Shown: piece after piece, positions 1 to 9,469 of the stretch
Numbering within the stretch: position 1 is the first letter of the stretch
Layout of the letters: each line of letters starts with the position of its first letter
Assembly: GCA_036703985.1 (NCBI GenBank)
Contig: DATNQN010000057.1
Location: 186,001-250,000, forward strand
From: Leptolyngbyaceae cyanobacterium
GTDB lineage: Bacteria > Cyanobacteriota > Cyanobacteriia > Cyanobacteriales > Aerosakkonemataceae
DNA: 64,000 bases
Direction: 5' to 3'
Made by a program: the position numbers and the translations under genes
Notes under the pieces: generated by a model
Told to the model about the DNA's origin: nothing
Seen by the model: only the letters and a program-made list of their open reading frames with translations
The model's database searches: none

Positions 1-359
1 CTGTTTACTTCAACGTGTTAGCCAACGGACTGCCTTTCCTAATGGGAACCGAACGTTACAAAGGCAGCCACTCCATGAGCGGTTATCACTCTACCGAATT
101 GTGCTACCTGTCAGCAATTTATCAAAACTTACTGATCTTCAAACACCCGATGGACTTCTACTTCAAGCCCATACCGGGAGGATTTAAGGACAATATTCTC
201 AGAGTGTCACCAGATATTTTGCCACCTGGAAGTATCGCTATTGGCAAAGTTTGGATCGACGAACAAGAGTATCATGATTTTGATGCCGATGGCTTAACTG
301 TCAAGTTGCCAGACACGCAAGAACGAGTAAAAGTAAAAGTGCAAATCGTTCCTAAATAG
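1..359 (+). CDS. C-terminal end of a probable AGE-family (N-acylglucosamine 2-epimerase-like) protein, 5' truncated by the window
   Basis: The open frame runs from the window edge (first full codon at 3) to a TAG at 357-359, giving 119 codons of a longer protein. The visible part holds the segments MGTERYKGSHSM and GYHSTELCYL followed by a small beta-rich tail. I associate this pattern with alpha/alpha-barrel sugar epimerases or glycosidases of cyanobacteria, but from memory only, with no catalytic site in view. A GTG at 15 is in frame but is probably an internal valine, because the frame stays open upstream. It lies upstream of a STAS gene and glgX, so a link with carbohydrate metabolism is possible. 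The family name is uncertain; that this is the end of a real gene is likely. Confidence 0.45.
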   Translation, partial: VYFNVLANGLPFLMGTERYKGSHSMSGYHSTELCYLSAIYQNLLIFKHPMDFYFKPIPGGFKDNILRVSPDILPPGSIAIGKVWIDEQEYHDFDADGLTVKLPDTQERVKVKVQIVPK

Positions 360-430
360 GTAGTGGGTAATGGGTAGCGGGTAGTGGGTAGTAGTGTAAA
401 AGAAAATTATCCAACTACCTACTACCTAAT
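360..430. repeat. Short heptamer-like repeats with hairpin potential
   Basis: Tandem copies of GGGTAGT/GTAGTGG-like units (about 360-395) are followed by near-complementary CTACCTA/CACTACC-like units (about 412-440). The transcript could fold back on itself. This is the first of several such arrays between genes in the window. Confidence 0.7.
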
Positions 431-476
431 ACTCACTACCAACCTAAAAGATACCCTTAAATCAAAGATTAGAAAG

Positions 477-821
477 ATGGACATCAATATCAAAAATCTC
501 AAAGAAGTAACAATTGTAGAAATGGCTGGCGATATTGATGCCAGTACTGCACCAAAAGTACAAGAAAAAGTTTTACCGCTAGCTGGGCCGGGGAGCAAAA
601 TACTTTTAGATATGAGCAAAGTTCCCTATACTTCCAGCGCTGGTTTGCGCTTATTGTTATCTCTATATCGCCAAATCAACGGTAACGACGGAAAGCTCGT
701 GCTAGTAGGGGTTTCCGAGCAAATTCAGGATACGATGGAAGTGACTGGATTCCTGGACTTTTTTATCAGATGCGACTCGATTGATTCGGGCTTAGAAGCG
801 CTCGAAAAGGATGAAGAATGA
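477..821 (+). CDS. STAS-domain anti-sigma factor antagonist (RsbV/SpoIIAA-like)
   Basis: This 114-residue protein is a single STAS domain. Proteins of this family bind an RsbW-like kinase and release its partner when unphosphorylated. The segment MAGDIDAST near residue 16 and the phospho-acceptor region YTSSAGLRLL near residues 51-60 are typical, with Ser53 or Ser54 as the likely phosphorylated residue. The frame is open further upstream, to 384, but that extension is translated repeat DNA, so I chose the ATG at 477, which starts directly with the domain. A second STAS gene lies after glgX at 3257, and an RsbW-like kinase and two RsbU-like phosphatases follow, so this is likely one antagonist of a partner-switching circuit. 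Confidence 0.85.
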   Translation: MDINIKNLKEVTIVEMAGDIDASTAPKVQEKVLPLAGPGSKILLDMSKVPYTSSAGLRLLLSLYRQINGNDGKLVLVGVSEQIQDTMEVTGFLDFFIRCDSIDSGLEALEKDEE

Positions 822-1025
822 AGGATGAAGGATGAAGTGTAAAGGATGAAGTCTGAAGGATAAAAGATAAAAAATGAAGAGAAAAAAAATAGGGGCTTCA
901 TTGTATATTTCATCTTTCAAACTCGATCGTTCAGACTTCAGACTTTTGGCTTCATCATTCAGACTTCAGAATTTTGACTTCATTATTCAGACTTCAGACT
1001 TCAGACTTTTGACTTTTGACTTGAT
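818..1025. repeat. Purine-rich repeats and their inverted counterparts (GGATGAA / CTTCAGA)
   Basis: About 818-880 carries repeated GGATGAA and GAAGTCTGAAGG units. About 905-1020 carries repeated TTCAGACTTCAGACTTTTGACTT units that are roughly complementary to the first half. Together they could form a long imperfect hairpin between the STAS gene and glgX. No gene is seen here. Confidence 0.7.
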
Positions 1026-1042
1026 TAGTGTAGGGGTTAGCA

Positions 1043-3166
1043 ATGGATTACGGGCGGATTGATATTCATCCTACGCATACCTACGGCGACTTTAAGTTGC
1101 GTAGGGGGCGTCCATTTCCATTTGGCGCTACCCTCGTACCGGGTGGCGTCAATTTTTCAATTTTTTCTTCTTATGCTAAATCTTGTACTTTGGTGCTGTT
1201 TGAAAAGCACGCCAAACAACCGATGGCGGAAATTCCGTTTGAGGATGAGTTCAGGATTGGCAATGTTTTTTGCACGATCGTATTCGGTCTTGATTATGAA
1301 AATATCGAATACGGTTATCGGATGGATGGCCCTTTCAATCCCGAAGAAGGTCATTGGTTCGATCCCGGTAAGATTCTGATGGACCCCTATGCCAAAGTGA
1401 TTGGCGGTAGGGATGTTTGGGGGGTAACGCCAGATTGGGATGATATTTATCATCATCGCGCCCGCATTTCTCTGGATGATTTTGATTGGGAAGGCGATCG
1501 CCCTCTGGAAATTCCCCCAGAAGATTTAGTGATTTATGAAATGCACGTCCGCAGTTTCACCCGCCACCCATCTTCTAAGGTGAAGCATCCGGGGACGTTT
1601 GCGGCAATTCGGCAGAAAATACCTTATTTAAAGGAGTTGGGTGTCAATGCGATCGAATTGATGCCTATCTACGAATTCGACGAATTTGAAAACAGTCGCC
1701 CTAACCCCACCAGACCCGGTGAAACCCTGGTAAATTACTGGGGCTACAGTACGGTGGGATTTTTTGCCCCGAAAGCAGGTTACGCCGCTACGGGAAAATT
1801 GGGGATGCAGGTTGATGAATTAAAAGCTTTAATCAAAGACTTGCACGCTAACGGTATAGAAGTAATTCTCGATGTGGTGTTCAATCACACGGCGGAAGGA
1901 AACGAAAAAGGGCCTTATATTTCGTTCCGAGGTATTGACAACAAAACCTACTATATGCTTACGCCGGAAGGCTACTACTTTAACTTTAGTGGCTGCGGCA
2001 ACACCCTCAATTGCAATAATCCGATCGTCCGCAATATCGTGTTGGATTGTTTGCGTTACTGGGCTAGCGAATATCACATCGATGGCTTCCGGTTTGACTT
2101 GGCTTCCATTTTGGGACGCGACCCTTGGGGCGCACCGCTAGCCAATCCCCCATTGTTGGAAACTCTCGCTTTTGACCCGATTTTGGCTAAATGCAAACTG
2201 ATTGCGGAAGCTTGGGATGCAGGCGGACTCTACCAAGTGGGTTCTTTCCCCGCTTTCGGACGTTGGGCAGAGTGGAACGGCAAATACCGGGACTCGATAC
2301 GAAAATTCATCAAAGGCGACGGTACGGTGGGAGATATGGCCCAGCGTTTGGCTGGTTCCCCCGATCTCTATGCTTGGGCGGGACGCGGGCCAGCTACCTC
2401 GATCAACTTCATCACCGCCCACGATGGTTTTACCTTGATGGATTTGGTTTCGTATAACTACAAGCACAACGAAGCCAACGGGGAAAACAACAATGACGGT
2501 TCTAACGATAACGATAGTTGGAACTGCGGTTGGGAAGGGGAAACTGACGATCCGGGGATCAATGCTTTCCGCCGTCGGCAAATCAAAAATGCGATCGCGA
2601 TTCTGATGGTGTCCACTGGCGTGCCGATGATTCTGATGGGCGATGAAGTAGGGCGCACTCAGTATGGCAACAACAATACTTACTGCCACGATAACGAGCT
2701 TAACTGGCTGGATTGGTCGCTTTTAGAAAAAAACGCCGACTTGTTCCGCTTTGTCAAGCACTGCATCGGTTTCCGCAACGCCCATCCGGTACTGAGAAGC
2801 AAATATCACTTATCGAACCAAGACTACAAGGGTAGCGGTTACGCCGATATTACTTGGCACGGTACTCAAGCCTGGAATGCTGATTGGTCAGATTCCTGTC
2901 GTACTCTAGCGTTTATGCTGTGTGGCAAACACGCTAAGTCGGGTACGGTGGAGGACAACTACGTCTACGTAGCGATGAATATGCACTGGGAGGCAGTTTG
3001 GTTTAATATCCCTGGTTTGCGCGATGGTATGAAATGGCACGTCTTTGCCAATACGGGCGCACCTTCACCTAATGATATTTGGGAACCCGGTAAGGAACCG
3101 ATACTGGATAATCAGCATGGTATCTTGTTGGGCGATCGATCTGTGGTGATTCTCGTCGGTAAGTAA
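1043..3166 (+). CDS. glgX: Glycogen debranching enzyme, isoamylase/GlgX type
   Basis: A 707-residue GH13 enzyme that hydrolyses alpha-1,6 branch links during glycogen breakdown in the cytoplasm. An N-terminal CBM48-like domain (about residues 15-130) has the GATLVPGGVNFSIFS segment typical of isoamylases. The four GH13 regions are visible: DVVFNHT (I), GFRFDLA (II, nucleophile Asp352), AEAWDAGG (III, acid/base Glu389) and ITAHDGFT (IV, Asp461). The length fits GlgX. Its position between two STAS antagonist genes is unusual and suggests, but does not show, that glycogen breakdown is coordinated with the partner-switching circuit around it. Cyanobacteria often have more than one GlgX paralogue, so the exact role in the cell is uncertain. 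Confidence 0.95.
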   Translation: MDYGRIDIHPTHTYGDFKLRRGRPFPFGATLVPGGVNFSIFSSYAKSCTLVLFEKHAKQPMAEIPFEDEFRIGNVFCTIVFGLDYENIEYGYRMDGPFNPEEGHWFDPGKILMDPYAKVIGGRDVWGVTPDWDDIYHHRARISLDDFDWEGDRPLEIPPEDLVIYEMHVRSFTRHPSSKVKHPGTFAAIRQKIPYLKELGVNAIELMPIYEFDEFENSRPNPTRPGETLVNYWGYSTVGFFAPKAGYAATGKLGMQVDELKALIKDLHANGIEVILDVVFNHTAEGNEKGPYISFRGIDNKTYYMLTPEGYYFNFSGCGNTLNCNNPIVRNIVLDCLRYWASEYHIDGFRFDLASILGRDPWGAPLANPPLLETLAFDPILAKCKLIAEAWDAGGLYQVGSFPAFGRWAEWNGKYRDSIRKFIKGDGTVGDMAQRLAGSPDLYAWAGRGPATSINFITAHDGFTLMDLVSYNYKHNEANGENNNDGSNDNDSWNCGWEGETDDPGINAFRRRQIKNAIAILMVSTGVPMILMGDEVGRTQYGNNNTYCHDNELNWLDWSLLEKNADLFRFVKHCIGFRNAHPVLRSKYHLSNQDYKGSGYADITWHGTQAWNADWSDSCRTLAFMLCGKHAKSGTVEDNYVYVAMNMHWEAVWFNIPGLRDGMKWHVFANTGAPSPNDIWEPGKEPILDNQHGILLGDRSVVILVGK

Positions 3167-3256
3167 GACTGGCTGATTCGTTATGCGATCGGCAAGTTAA
3201 TCCCAAACAAATGACAAACGATCGCTCGCAAATGACAACTAACAAAGGAAAAAAAC

Positions 3257-3586
3257 ATGGCTTTAAATACTACTCTCGAAACAAAAGAAGGCATCGCGAC
3301 AATTACTTTGGCAGGTGACTTAGATGCCAGTACCGCAAATATTTTTAAACAGGAAGTAGAAGCAGCAGCAACCAGCAATCCCAAACGTCTAGTATTAATG
3401 ATGCAAGACCTAAACTATATGGCTAGTGCAGGTCTGCGGGTGCTGATTTTTGCCAAACAAAAAATGGGAACCGACGTTGATATTTATATCATTAGCCCCC
3501 AAGAAGGCGTGTTAGATACCCTGGAAAAAACTGGATACGCTCAAAGCGTATTCGTGATGACATTAGACGAATATAACGCTCAATAA
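3257..3586 (+). CDS. STAS-domain anti-sigma factor antagonist (second copy)
   Basis: A 109-residue STAS protein with the segment LAGDLDAST near residue 18 and the likely phospho-acceptor Ser57 in YMASAGLRVLIF. A purine-rich ribosome-binding stretch (AAAGGAAAAAA) lies just before the ATG. It is related to the STAS protein at 477 but clearly diverged, so this is not a recent duplication. It lies 90 bases after glgX on the same strand and about 300 bases before the RsbW-like kinase gene, which is its probable partner. In such systems the STAS protein is phosphorylated by the kinase and dephosphorylated by a PP2C phosphatase. Confidence 0.88.
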   Translation: MALNTTLETKEGIATITLAGDLDASTANIFKQEVEAAATSNPKRLVLMMQDLNYMASAGLRVLIFAKQKMGTDVDIYIISPQEGVLDTLEKTGYAQSVFVMTLDEYNAQ

Positions 3587-3894
3587 ATAAAGCTTAGCAT
3601 TAGCATTCATTACTGATGGCTAAGGCTGTTAGAAAGTTAGTAGTTAGTGGTTAGTAGTTAGTGGCGTAATGATAAACTAAGCTAACGACTAACGACTAAC
3701 ACTCAGGAAATTGCTAAGTAATAGCTTGCGTTTTTTAGCGATTAAAATAACAATTGCTAAAGCAGATAGGAAGTTATTAATTCCTGAAATTTTTGGTTCA
3801 ATACCCTTTTTATCTAGCCGCTAGCCCCTAGTTATACCTACAGAATTTTAACAACTAAACAACCCAAAATTATATCCAAGAGCCTCTTTTCTTT
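3587..3894. repeat. 308-base gap with GTTAGTA/ACTAACG repeat hairpin
   Basis: About 3638-3665 has repeated TTAGTAGTTAGTGG units and about 3675-3703 has ACTAACGACTAACG units that are complementary to them, so a stem-loop is likely. The rest is AT-rich. I saw no gene or clear promoter motif. Confidence 0.65.
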
Positions 3895-4314
3895 ATGGAA
3901 CCTTTAACTTTACCAGGTACTCTAGACTCTTTAGGAGCAGTTGCTAATTACGTGATGACAGCAGCTGCTCAAGCTGGTTTGGATAAAAGTAAATCATATA
4001 AACTTCGGCTGGCAGTAGACGAAATCGCTACTAATATTATCATATACGGCTATGAAGAAGCTCGTACTCAAGGCAACTTAGACTTGCAAGCCAATATTGA
4101 TGACGCCAGTCTTACCATATCGATCGAAGATACGGCAAAACATTTCGATCCTTTTAGTAAACTAGCTGCTGAAGAAGAAAAAATTCCTTTACCTTTAGAG
4201 GAAAGGCCCATTGGCGGGTTAGGGGTTTATCTAGCCATTCAAGGTGTAGATAAGTTTTTCTATGAGAGAGTAGGAGAAAGAAATCGCAATACTTTTGTAG
4301 TAAATCGTTCTTAA
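3895..4314 (+). CDS. RsbW/SpoIIAB-like anti-sigma factor serine kinase (HATPase)
   Basis: This 139-residue protein has the GHKL ATPase fold of anti-sigma serine kinases. The N-box DEIATNIIIYGYEEA lies near residues 41-55, a DTAKHFDP segment resembles the G1 box, and GGLGVYL near residues 103-109 resembles the G2 box. The family phosphorylates STAS antagonists and sequesters a sigma factor or another output partner. The two STAS genes upstream and the PP2C phosphatase gene downstream supply the other parts of the cycle. No sigma factor gene is adjacent, so the output partner is unknown. The length is normal. Confidence 0.88.
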   Translation: MEPLTLPGTLDSLGAVANYVMTAAAQAGLDKSKSYKLRLAVDEIATNIIIYGYEEARTQGNLDLQANIDDASLTISIEDTAKHFDPFSKLAAEEEKIPLPLEERPIGGLGVYLAIQGVDKFFYERVGERNRNTFVVNRS

Positions 4315-4385
4315 GTCATCGGTTATTAGTCATTAGTCATTGGAGAGTCGTAAATGCGCTAATATGACTAATGACCGCTCTATTA
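4315..4385. repeat. Heptamer repeat hairpin (TTAGTCAT / ATGACTAATGAC)
   Basis: Units of the type TTAGTCAT and TTGGTCAT are followed by ATGACTAATGACC. They lie between the RsbW-like gene and the phosphatase gene and could form a small stem-loop. Confidence 0.6.
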
Positions 4386-4422
4386 TCAAAGCAAGCTAAA
4401 AAAGAACCAACAATAATAAGCA

Positions 4423-6309
4423 ATGAAAATAAAAAAATTATTTTTAACGTCTTTACGTTTTCAGCTAACAGTGGTGCTGCTGGCAGCAGTAATTCCTCCT
4501 ATGCTAATTGGCATATTTTTTACCAGCTATCGGGCTGAAAAAATCTTGCGCGAAGATAGTAAAGAGCTTCTGAATTCAAAAGGAGAAGCTATTGCTAACT
4601 TAGTGAACCAATGGGTTAAACAAAATATTCTGGCTTTGCGATATCTAAGTATCCAAACAGATATTACTAGTATGGAACCGGAACGACAAAAACCAATTTT
4701 AACTAAGGTAGCTAGTGTTTATAAAGACGTCACCGTAACGACGGTGGCAAAAAACGGTTTGGCGGTAGCTACGAGTGACCCAATCGAAGATAAGAATAAT
4801 TACAGAGATCGTTTATGGTTTAAAGGTGGTATAAGCGGACAAGCAATTACACTCCAAACTCTGATTAGTAAAACTACTGGTAAACCTCGCCTATGTATGT
4901 CTGCTCCAATTAAAGGAGGAACTCCAAATCAAATAGTCGGGGTGATAGTGCAATGTAAAAACTTGACGGATGTAGCGCAGGGAGTTGGTGCAGTTCGCCT
5001 CGGTAAAACGGGTTATGCGATGATCGTAGATAGGCAGGGAAATATTATCGCTCATCCAGATCCTAAAGTTACTACTGGTACGCTTCAAAATATCAAAGAT
5101 TATCCGCCAGTAGCGGCTTTTTTACAGGGAAAAAAAGGGGATATTTTATTTACGGAACCTAAAGTAAATAGTGATTTAACTACGGCAAATTTAATTGCAT
5201 CCAGTAATTACTCTGGCACAACTTTAGCTTATATCGTGCCTTTAGAAAATGGTTGGGGCGCGATCGTTAAGCAAGGAGAAGCAGAGGTTTTACGAGAAGC
5301 GATCGAATTTAAGCAACTAGCTACTGGGATGGCTGGATTAGCAGTATTAATTGTGGGGGGTATCACTTGGGTATTAGCTAGTCGTTTAATTCGTCCGATT
5401 AGAGATTTGACGGTGGAAGCAAAAGCGATTTCTTCTGGTAGGTTGGAACGGCGGGTAAAAGTCGATCGAGAAGATGAGCTAGGAACTCTTGGCGTAGCTT
5501 TTAATTGTATGGCAGGTCAATTGCAGGAGTTGATTAACGATAAAGTCAAGTCGGCAATGGCTCGCAACGAATTGGAAAAAGGACGCCAAATTCAACGAGA
5601 TTTTTTGCCTGAATCTTTACCGCAACCGGAAGGTTGGGAAATCGCTGCTTGTTTTGAGCCTGCGCGGGAAGTGGCGGGTGATTTTTACGATGCTTTTCCT
5701 TTGGGTGATGGAAAAGTAGGAGTATTGATTGCTGATGTGTGCGACAAAGGGGTAGGTTCGGCACTGTTTATGGCTTTGTTCCGAAGTTTGATTAGAGCGA
5801 TTTCTCAGCAAGATTATGCTAACGATGTGGAGGCTTTAAAAAATGCTGTGGAGTTTACTAATAATTATATTGCTACGAACCATACTCGGACAAATATGTT
5901 TGCCACCATGTTTTTTGGTGTGTTCGATCCGAAAACTGGCGAATTGAATTACATTAATGGGGGCCACGAACCACCAGTGATTCTCAGCCCTGATGGTACT
6001 AAAACGCGCCTCAAGCCAACAGGCCCAGCCGTGGGAATGCTTCCCAATCTAAAGTTTAAGGTACAGCAAGCTAAGTTAAATCCTGGCGATATTTTGGTTA
6101 GTTATACTGATGGTGTGACAGAAGCTAAATCTCCCAACGCAGAATTTTTTACGGAAAAACAGTTAATGTCTTTGTTAGAACCACCTGTTAATTCTGCAAT
6201 GTCTTTGCTGGAAATTATTCAGGAAAAGTTAACGCAGCATATTAGCACGGCAGATCAATTTGATGATATTACGCTGATGGCGGTTAAACGAACTCCAGAA
6301 AATTTGTAA
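4423..6309 (+). CDS. Membrane sensor PP2C (SpoIIE/RsbU-type) phosphatase with dCache and HAMP domains
   Basis: A 628-residue protein with an N-terminal membrane helix (about residues 13-33), an extracytoplasmic dCache-like sensor (about 40-290), a second helix (about 303-322), a HAMP linker (about 322-375), and a SpoIIE-type PP2C phosphatase domain (about 400-625). The metal-binding segments REVAGDFYDAF, LIADVCDKG, YINGGHEPP and DQFDDITLMAV are all present. The family dephosphorylates STAS antagonists, so the enzyme probably converts an external signal into activation of the neighbouring STAS proteins. The ligand cannot be read from the sequence. Its phosphatase domain closely resembles that of the next gene. 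Confidence 0.92.
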   Translation: MKIKKLFLTSLRFQLTVVLLAAVIPPMLIGIFFTSYRAEKILREDSKELLNSKGEAIANLVNQWVKQNILALRYLSIQTDITSMEPERQKPILTKVASVYKDVTVTTVAKNGLAVATSDPIEDKNNYRDRLWFKGGISGQAITLQTLISKTTGKPRLCMSAPIKGGTPNQIVGVIVQCKNLTDVAQGVGAVRLGKTGYAMIVDRQGNIIAHPDPKVTTGTLQNIKDYPPVAAFLQGKKGDILFTEPKVNSDLTTANLIASSNYSGTTLAYIVPLENGWGAIVKQGEAEVLREAIEFKQLATGMAGLAVLIVGGITWVLASRLIRPIRDLTVEAKAISSGRLERRVKVDREDELGTLGVAFNCMAGQLQELINDKVKSAMARNELEKGRQIQRDFLPESLPQPEGWEIAACFEPAREVAGDFYDAFPLGDGKVGVLIADVCDKGVGSALFMALFRSLIRAISQQDYANDVEALKNAVEFTNNYIATNHTRTNMFATMFFGVFDPKTGELNYINGGHEPPVILSPDGTKTRLKPTGPAVGMLPNLKFKVQQAKLNPGDILVSYTDGVTEAKSPNAEFFTEKQLMSLLEPPVNSAMSLLEIIQEKLTQHISTADQFDDITLMAVKRTPENL

Positions 6310-6436
6310 GTAATCGGGTAAATTGTTAGTTATTGTCGTTGAGTTTGGTATTAGGTAGCGAGTAAGTGAGGGAAAAACGACAAGAGAAATGTTTTGACGA
6401 TCGATTTTCGTAATGAAATGAGTTGGTAAGTAGATT

Positions 6437-7900
6437 ATGAGCGCTCGCGATCGATCCAAAGAAGAGCTACTTGAAGAATTGGCATTGCTGCGGGAAGAGG
6501 TATGCGAGCTAAGAACTGCCAAAGCTGCTTTCGACGCCCAACAAGAGTTGCTAGAAAATTTGGTAGACATGGCGCGATCGACTACTGCCGAAATGCAACT
6601 GCTGAAATTAACGGTACAAAAGACTTTTGATGTCTGTACCAGATTAACGGGCGCAGAAAGAGGCAGTTTATTTTTGCTTGATAGTAATGGCGTAGTTACT
6701 GCTAGTATCATCACTCGCAAAAACGCTACCCCAGAAGAAAGCACTCAGTTAATCGGGATGGTTCTCGATAAAGGATTAGCTGGCTGGGTGATCCGTCACC
6801 GGGAAGTGGGAGTGATCGCGGATACGGAAAAAGACGATCGCTGGTTAACTCTGCCAAATCAGCCTTATGAGGTTCGCTCTGCTTTGGCTGTTCCGATTAT
6901 GAGAGGGCAAATTTTACTGGGTATTCTTACCTTACTTCACTCTCAGCCGGAGCATTTTGGAAAAGAGGACGCTCTATTAATGGAGGCTACTGCCGAACAA
7001 ATCGGTTTAGTGCTGGAAAATGCAGAATTGTATGCCAAATTAGATGAATCTTACATCTTTTTAAATAAAACGAAACAAGCACTTCAAAATGAATTAGAAA
7101 AAGGAAAGCAGATTCAAAGAGATTTTCTCCCCGATAAACTAATTCAACCTGCTGGTTGGGAAATTGCCGCTTGTTTTTATCCTGCTCGTGAAGTAGCTGG
7201 AGATTTCTACGATGCTTTTGAATTGCCGGGTGGTTATGTGGGTTTAGTAATTGCCGATGTTTGTGACAAAGGCGTGGGAGCGGCTTTATTTATGGCGCTT
7301 TTCCGGAGCTTGATCCGCATTTTTTCCGGCCAAATTAGTTTGCAAGAATTGGATACTTTGAAGCAATATGAAAATTCTTCCATAAGCTATATTCTTGACC
7401 CAAGTCAAACTGGTTATTCAGCGGAAATAGATGCTTTGAAAGCCGTTCCCCTGACTAACAATTACATTGCCAAAACTCACTGGCAAATGAGTATGTTTGC
7501 CACTCTGTTTTTTGGGGTGTTAAATCCTTCTACTGGTTTGCTGACTTATATTAATGGTGGTCACGAGCCGCCAATTATTGTAGATCGATCGGGAATTAAG
7601 AATCGTTTAAAGCCAACTGGCCCAGCAGTAGGGATGATGCCGAATATGAAGTTTAAGACTCAGCAAGTTCAGTTAGAGCCTGGAGATATGCTGATTACTT
7701 ATACTGATGGCGTGCCGGAAGCGCGTAGCCCAGAAGGAACTTTTTTTACAGAACGAAATTTGTTGAGTCTGGTAGAACAGCCTTGTTCTGGTGTAGGCAA
7801 TCTGCTGGAGACGATCGAGAAAAGTTTGCGATCGCATATTGCCGATACAGACCAATTCGATGATATCACCATGCTGGCGGTCAGGTGGGCTGAGCAATAG
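6437..7900 (+). CDS. GAF-domain PP2C (SpoIIE/RsbU-type) phosphatase
   Basis: A 487-residue soluble protein. A short N-terminal coiled coil (about residues 1-50) leads to a GAF domain (about 60-205), a linker, and a SpoIIE-type PP2C domain (about 235-485). The segments REVAGDFYDAF, VIADVCDKG, YINGGHEPP and DQFDDITMLAV match those in the preceding gene, but here an insertion of about 35 residues follows the FRSLIRI helix. The two genes look like paralogues with different input modules, one sensing outside the membrane and one inside the cell. Both probably act on the STAS proteins encoded upstream. No bilin-binding cysteine motif is obvious in the GAF domain. Confidence 0.92.
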   Translation: MSARDRSKEELLEELALLREEVCELRTAKAAFDAQQELLENLVDMARSTTAEMQLLKLTVQKTFDVCTRLTGAERGSLFLLDSNGVVTASIITRKNATPEESTQLIGMVLDKGLAGWVIRHREVGVIADTEKDDRWLTLPNQPYEVRSALAVPIMRGQILLGILTLLHSQPEHFGKEDALLMEATAEQIGLVLENAELYAKLDESYIFLNKTKQALQNELEKGKQIQRDFLPDKLIQPAGWEIAACFYPAREVAGDFYDAFELPGGYVGLVIADVCDKGVGAALFMALFRSLIRIFSGQISLQELDTLKQYENSSISYILDPSQTGYSAEIDALKAVPLTNNYIAKTHWQMSMFATLFFGVLNPSTGLLTYINGGHEPPIIVDRSGIKNRLKPTGPAVGMMPNMKFKTQQVQLEPGDMLITYTDGVPEARSPEGTFFTERNLLSLVEQPCSGVGNLLETIEKSLRSHIADTDQFDDITMLAVRWAEQ

Positions 7901-8379
7901 AGGCTAGGTAAGGGCGGGCTTTGACTTCTGTCTTATTGGTGGGAATTTTGACTTTTTTTGCTAAACCCGCCCCTACGTAATATTTGTATCGATCGTTTGC
8001 GTAAACGATATTAAACACTGCCACATTTACTGTTTTGGCGCGAGGGCAGGTAGCAGGGGGAAAGATTTGTAAAATTTTTCTTCTCATCCCCGATTGCCAA
8101 CATTGCTCTTTTTGTTAACTAAAGTTAATTTATATCTGATAAAATTTAAAAAAAGTTAAGAAACACGATTAAAAAAACGAATTTAAATCTGCCAGCTTAC
8201 CATCCTAGAAATCAGGCTATTTCCGCGATTTTTACCTTCAAATTAGATGGAGATCTACTCGATTTTTACCCCATTTCTACCCCATTTTTTTTACTTACCA
8301 CCTGTAATCTCCAACTCAAGACAGTTAACCAACTGCCCGAAAGAAATAAAAGTTAAAAAATCTTAGGAGAGCTTGACAA
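7901..8379 (+). promoter_or_regulatory. 479-base leader region of the pec operon
   Basis: No gene is seen. About 7908-7922 and 7962-7976 form an inverted repeat around GGGCGGG/CCCGCCC, a dispersed type that may serve as a terminator for the phosphatase gene. The rest is AT-rich, with a direct repeat TACCCCATTT at about 8267-8287 and a ribosome-binding site TTAGGAGA at about 8361 before pecB. The long leader suggests transcriptional or mRNA-level control, as known for phycobiliprotein operons. I could not place a promoter with confidence. Confidence 0.5.
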
Positions 8380-8898
8380 ATGCTTGACGCTTTTTCCAGA
8401 GTGGTAGAACAGGCTGATAGAAGAGGTGCTTACCTCAGCAATGATGAAGTTAACGCTCTTTCTGCAATGGTTGCTGATAGCAATAAGCGTTTAGATATAG
8501 TTAATCGACTGACTGGCAATTCTTCTACGATCGTTGCTAACGCTTATCGTGCTTTAGTAGCTGAAAACGCTCAAGTTTTTAATCCCGGCGGTGCTTGCTT
8601 CCACCACCGTAACCAAGCTGCCTGTATTCGCGACCTAGGCTTTATTTTGCGCTACGTAACTTATTCAGTGCTAGCAGGCGATGCCAGCGTGATGGACGAT
8701 CGCTGTTTGAACGGTCTGCGCGAAACATACCAAGCTTTAGGCACTCCTGGAAATGTGGTTGCTTCCGGTATTCAGAAGATGAAAGATGCAGCAATTGCGA
8801 TCGCAAACAACCCCAACGGCATCACCAAAGGAGATTGTAGCTCTTTGATGTCTGAAGTGGCCGGCTACTTCGATCGGGCTGCTGCTGCCGTTGCCTAA
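8380..8898 (+). CDS. pecB: Phycoerythrocyanin beta subunit
   Basis: A 172-residue phycobiliprotein beta chain. The conserved bilin cysteines are Cys82 (AACIRDLG) and Cys153 (GDCSS), the equivalents of beta-84 and beta-155 that carry phycocyanobilin. The [10 protein letters not shown] stretch at about residues 69-78 and the start [13 protein letters not shown] separate it from phycocyanin beta (CpcB). By my alignment, the position that is N-methylasparagine in CpcB is Ala72 here. It forms heterohexamers with PecA at the tips of phycobilisome rods and extends absorption into yellow-green light. It is the first gene of pecBACEF, with a good ribosome-binding site. Confidence 0.95.
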   Translation: MLDAFSRVVEQADRRGAYLSNDEVNALSAMVADSNKRLDIVNRLTGNSSTIVANAYRALVAENAQVFNPGGACFHHRNQAACIRDLGFILRYVTYSVLAGDASVMDDRCLNGLRETYQALGTPGNVVASGIQKMKDAAIAIANNPNGITKGDCSSLMSEVAGYFDRAAAAVA

Positions 8899-8966
8899 CA
8901 TCTCTCTGCTGTAAATCAAGACATCTTTTCAATCATTTGTTGACCATTTAGGAGTTTAAAACCACC

Positions 8967-9455
8967 ATGAAAACCCCCTTGACCGAAGCAATTGCAGCAG
9001 CCGATACCCGTGGCGCATACGTAAGCAACACTGAAATGCAAGCAATTTTTGGCCGTTTCAACCGTGCTCAAGCAGGTTTAGAAGCAGCTAAAGCATTTGC
9101 CAATAATGGCAAAAAATGGGCAGAAGCAGCCGCTAATCACGTTTATCAAAAATTCCCTTACACCACCCAAATGCAAGGGCCACAATATGCCTCTACCCAA
9201 GAAGGCAAAAACAAGTGCGTCCGCGATATCGACCACTACCTGCGTACCATCAGCTACTGTTGTGTAGTAGGTGGCACTGGCCCATTGGATGAATATGTAG
9301 TAGCTGGATTGAAAGAATTCAACAGCGCTTTGGGTTTATCTCCTAGCTGGTATATCGCTGCATTGGAATTCGTCCGCGACAATCACGGTTTAAGCGGTGA
9401 CGTAGCTGGTGAAGCCAATATCTACATCAACTATGCCATCAACGCTCTGAGCTAA
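8967..9455 (+). CDS. pecA: Phycoerythrocyanin alpha subunit
   Basis: A 162-residue alpha chain starting [13 protein letters not shown]. Cys84 ([11 protein letters not shown]) is the single bilin site, which in this family carries phycoviolobilin made by the PecE/PecF lyase-isomerase. The [11 protein letters not shown] stretch is typical of PecA and CpcA. The presence of pecE and pecF downstream, with the isomerase signature, separates it from phycocyanin alpha. A ribosome-binding site (TTAGGAG) precedes the ATG, and the gene follows pecB by 68 bases. Confidence 0.95.
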   Translation: MKTPLTEAIAAADTRGAYVSNTEMQAIFGRFNRAQAGLEAAKAFANNGKKWAEAAANHVYQKFPYTTQMQGPQYASTQEGKNKCVRDIDHYLRTISYCCVVGGTGPLDEYVVAGLKEFNSALGLSPSWYIAALEFVRDNHGLSGDVAGEANIYINYAINALS

Positions 9456-9469
9456 AACGTAATAGTAAG

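Noticed and set aside
384-476. N-terminal extension of the first STAS gene
   Set aside because: The extension is translated heptamer repeat DNA and lies before the conserved domain start.
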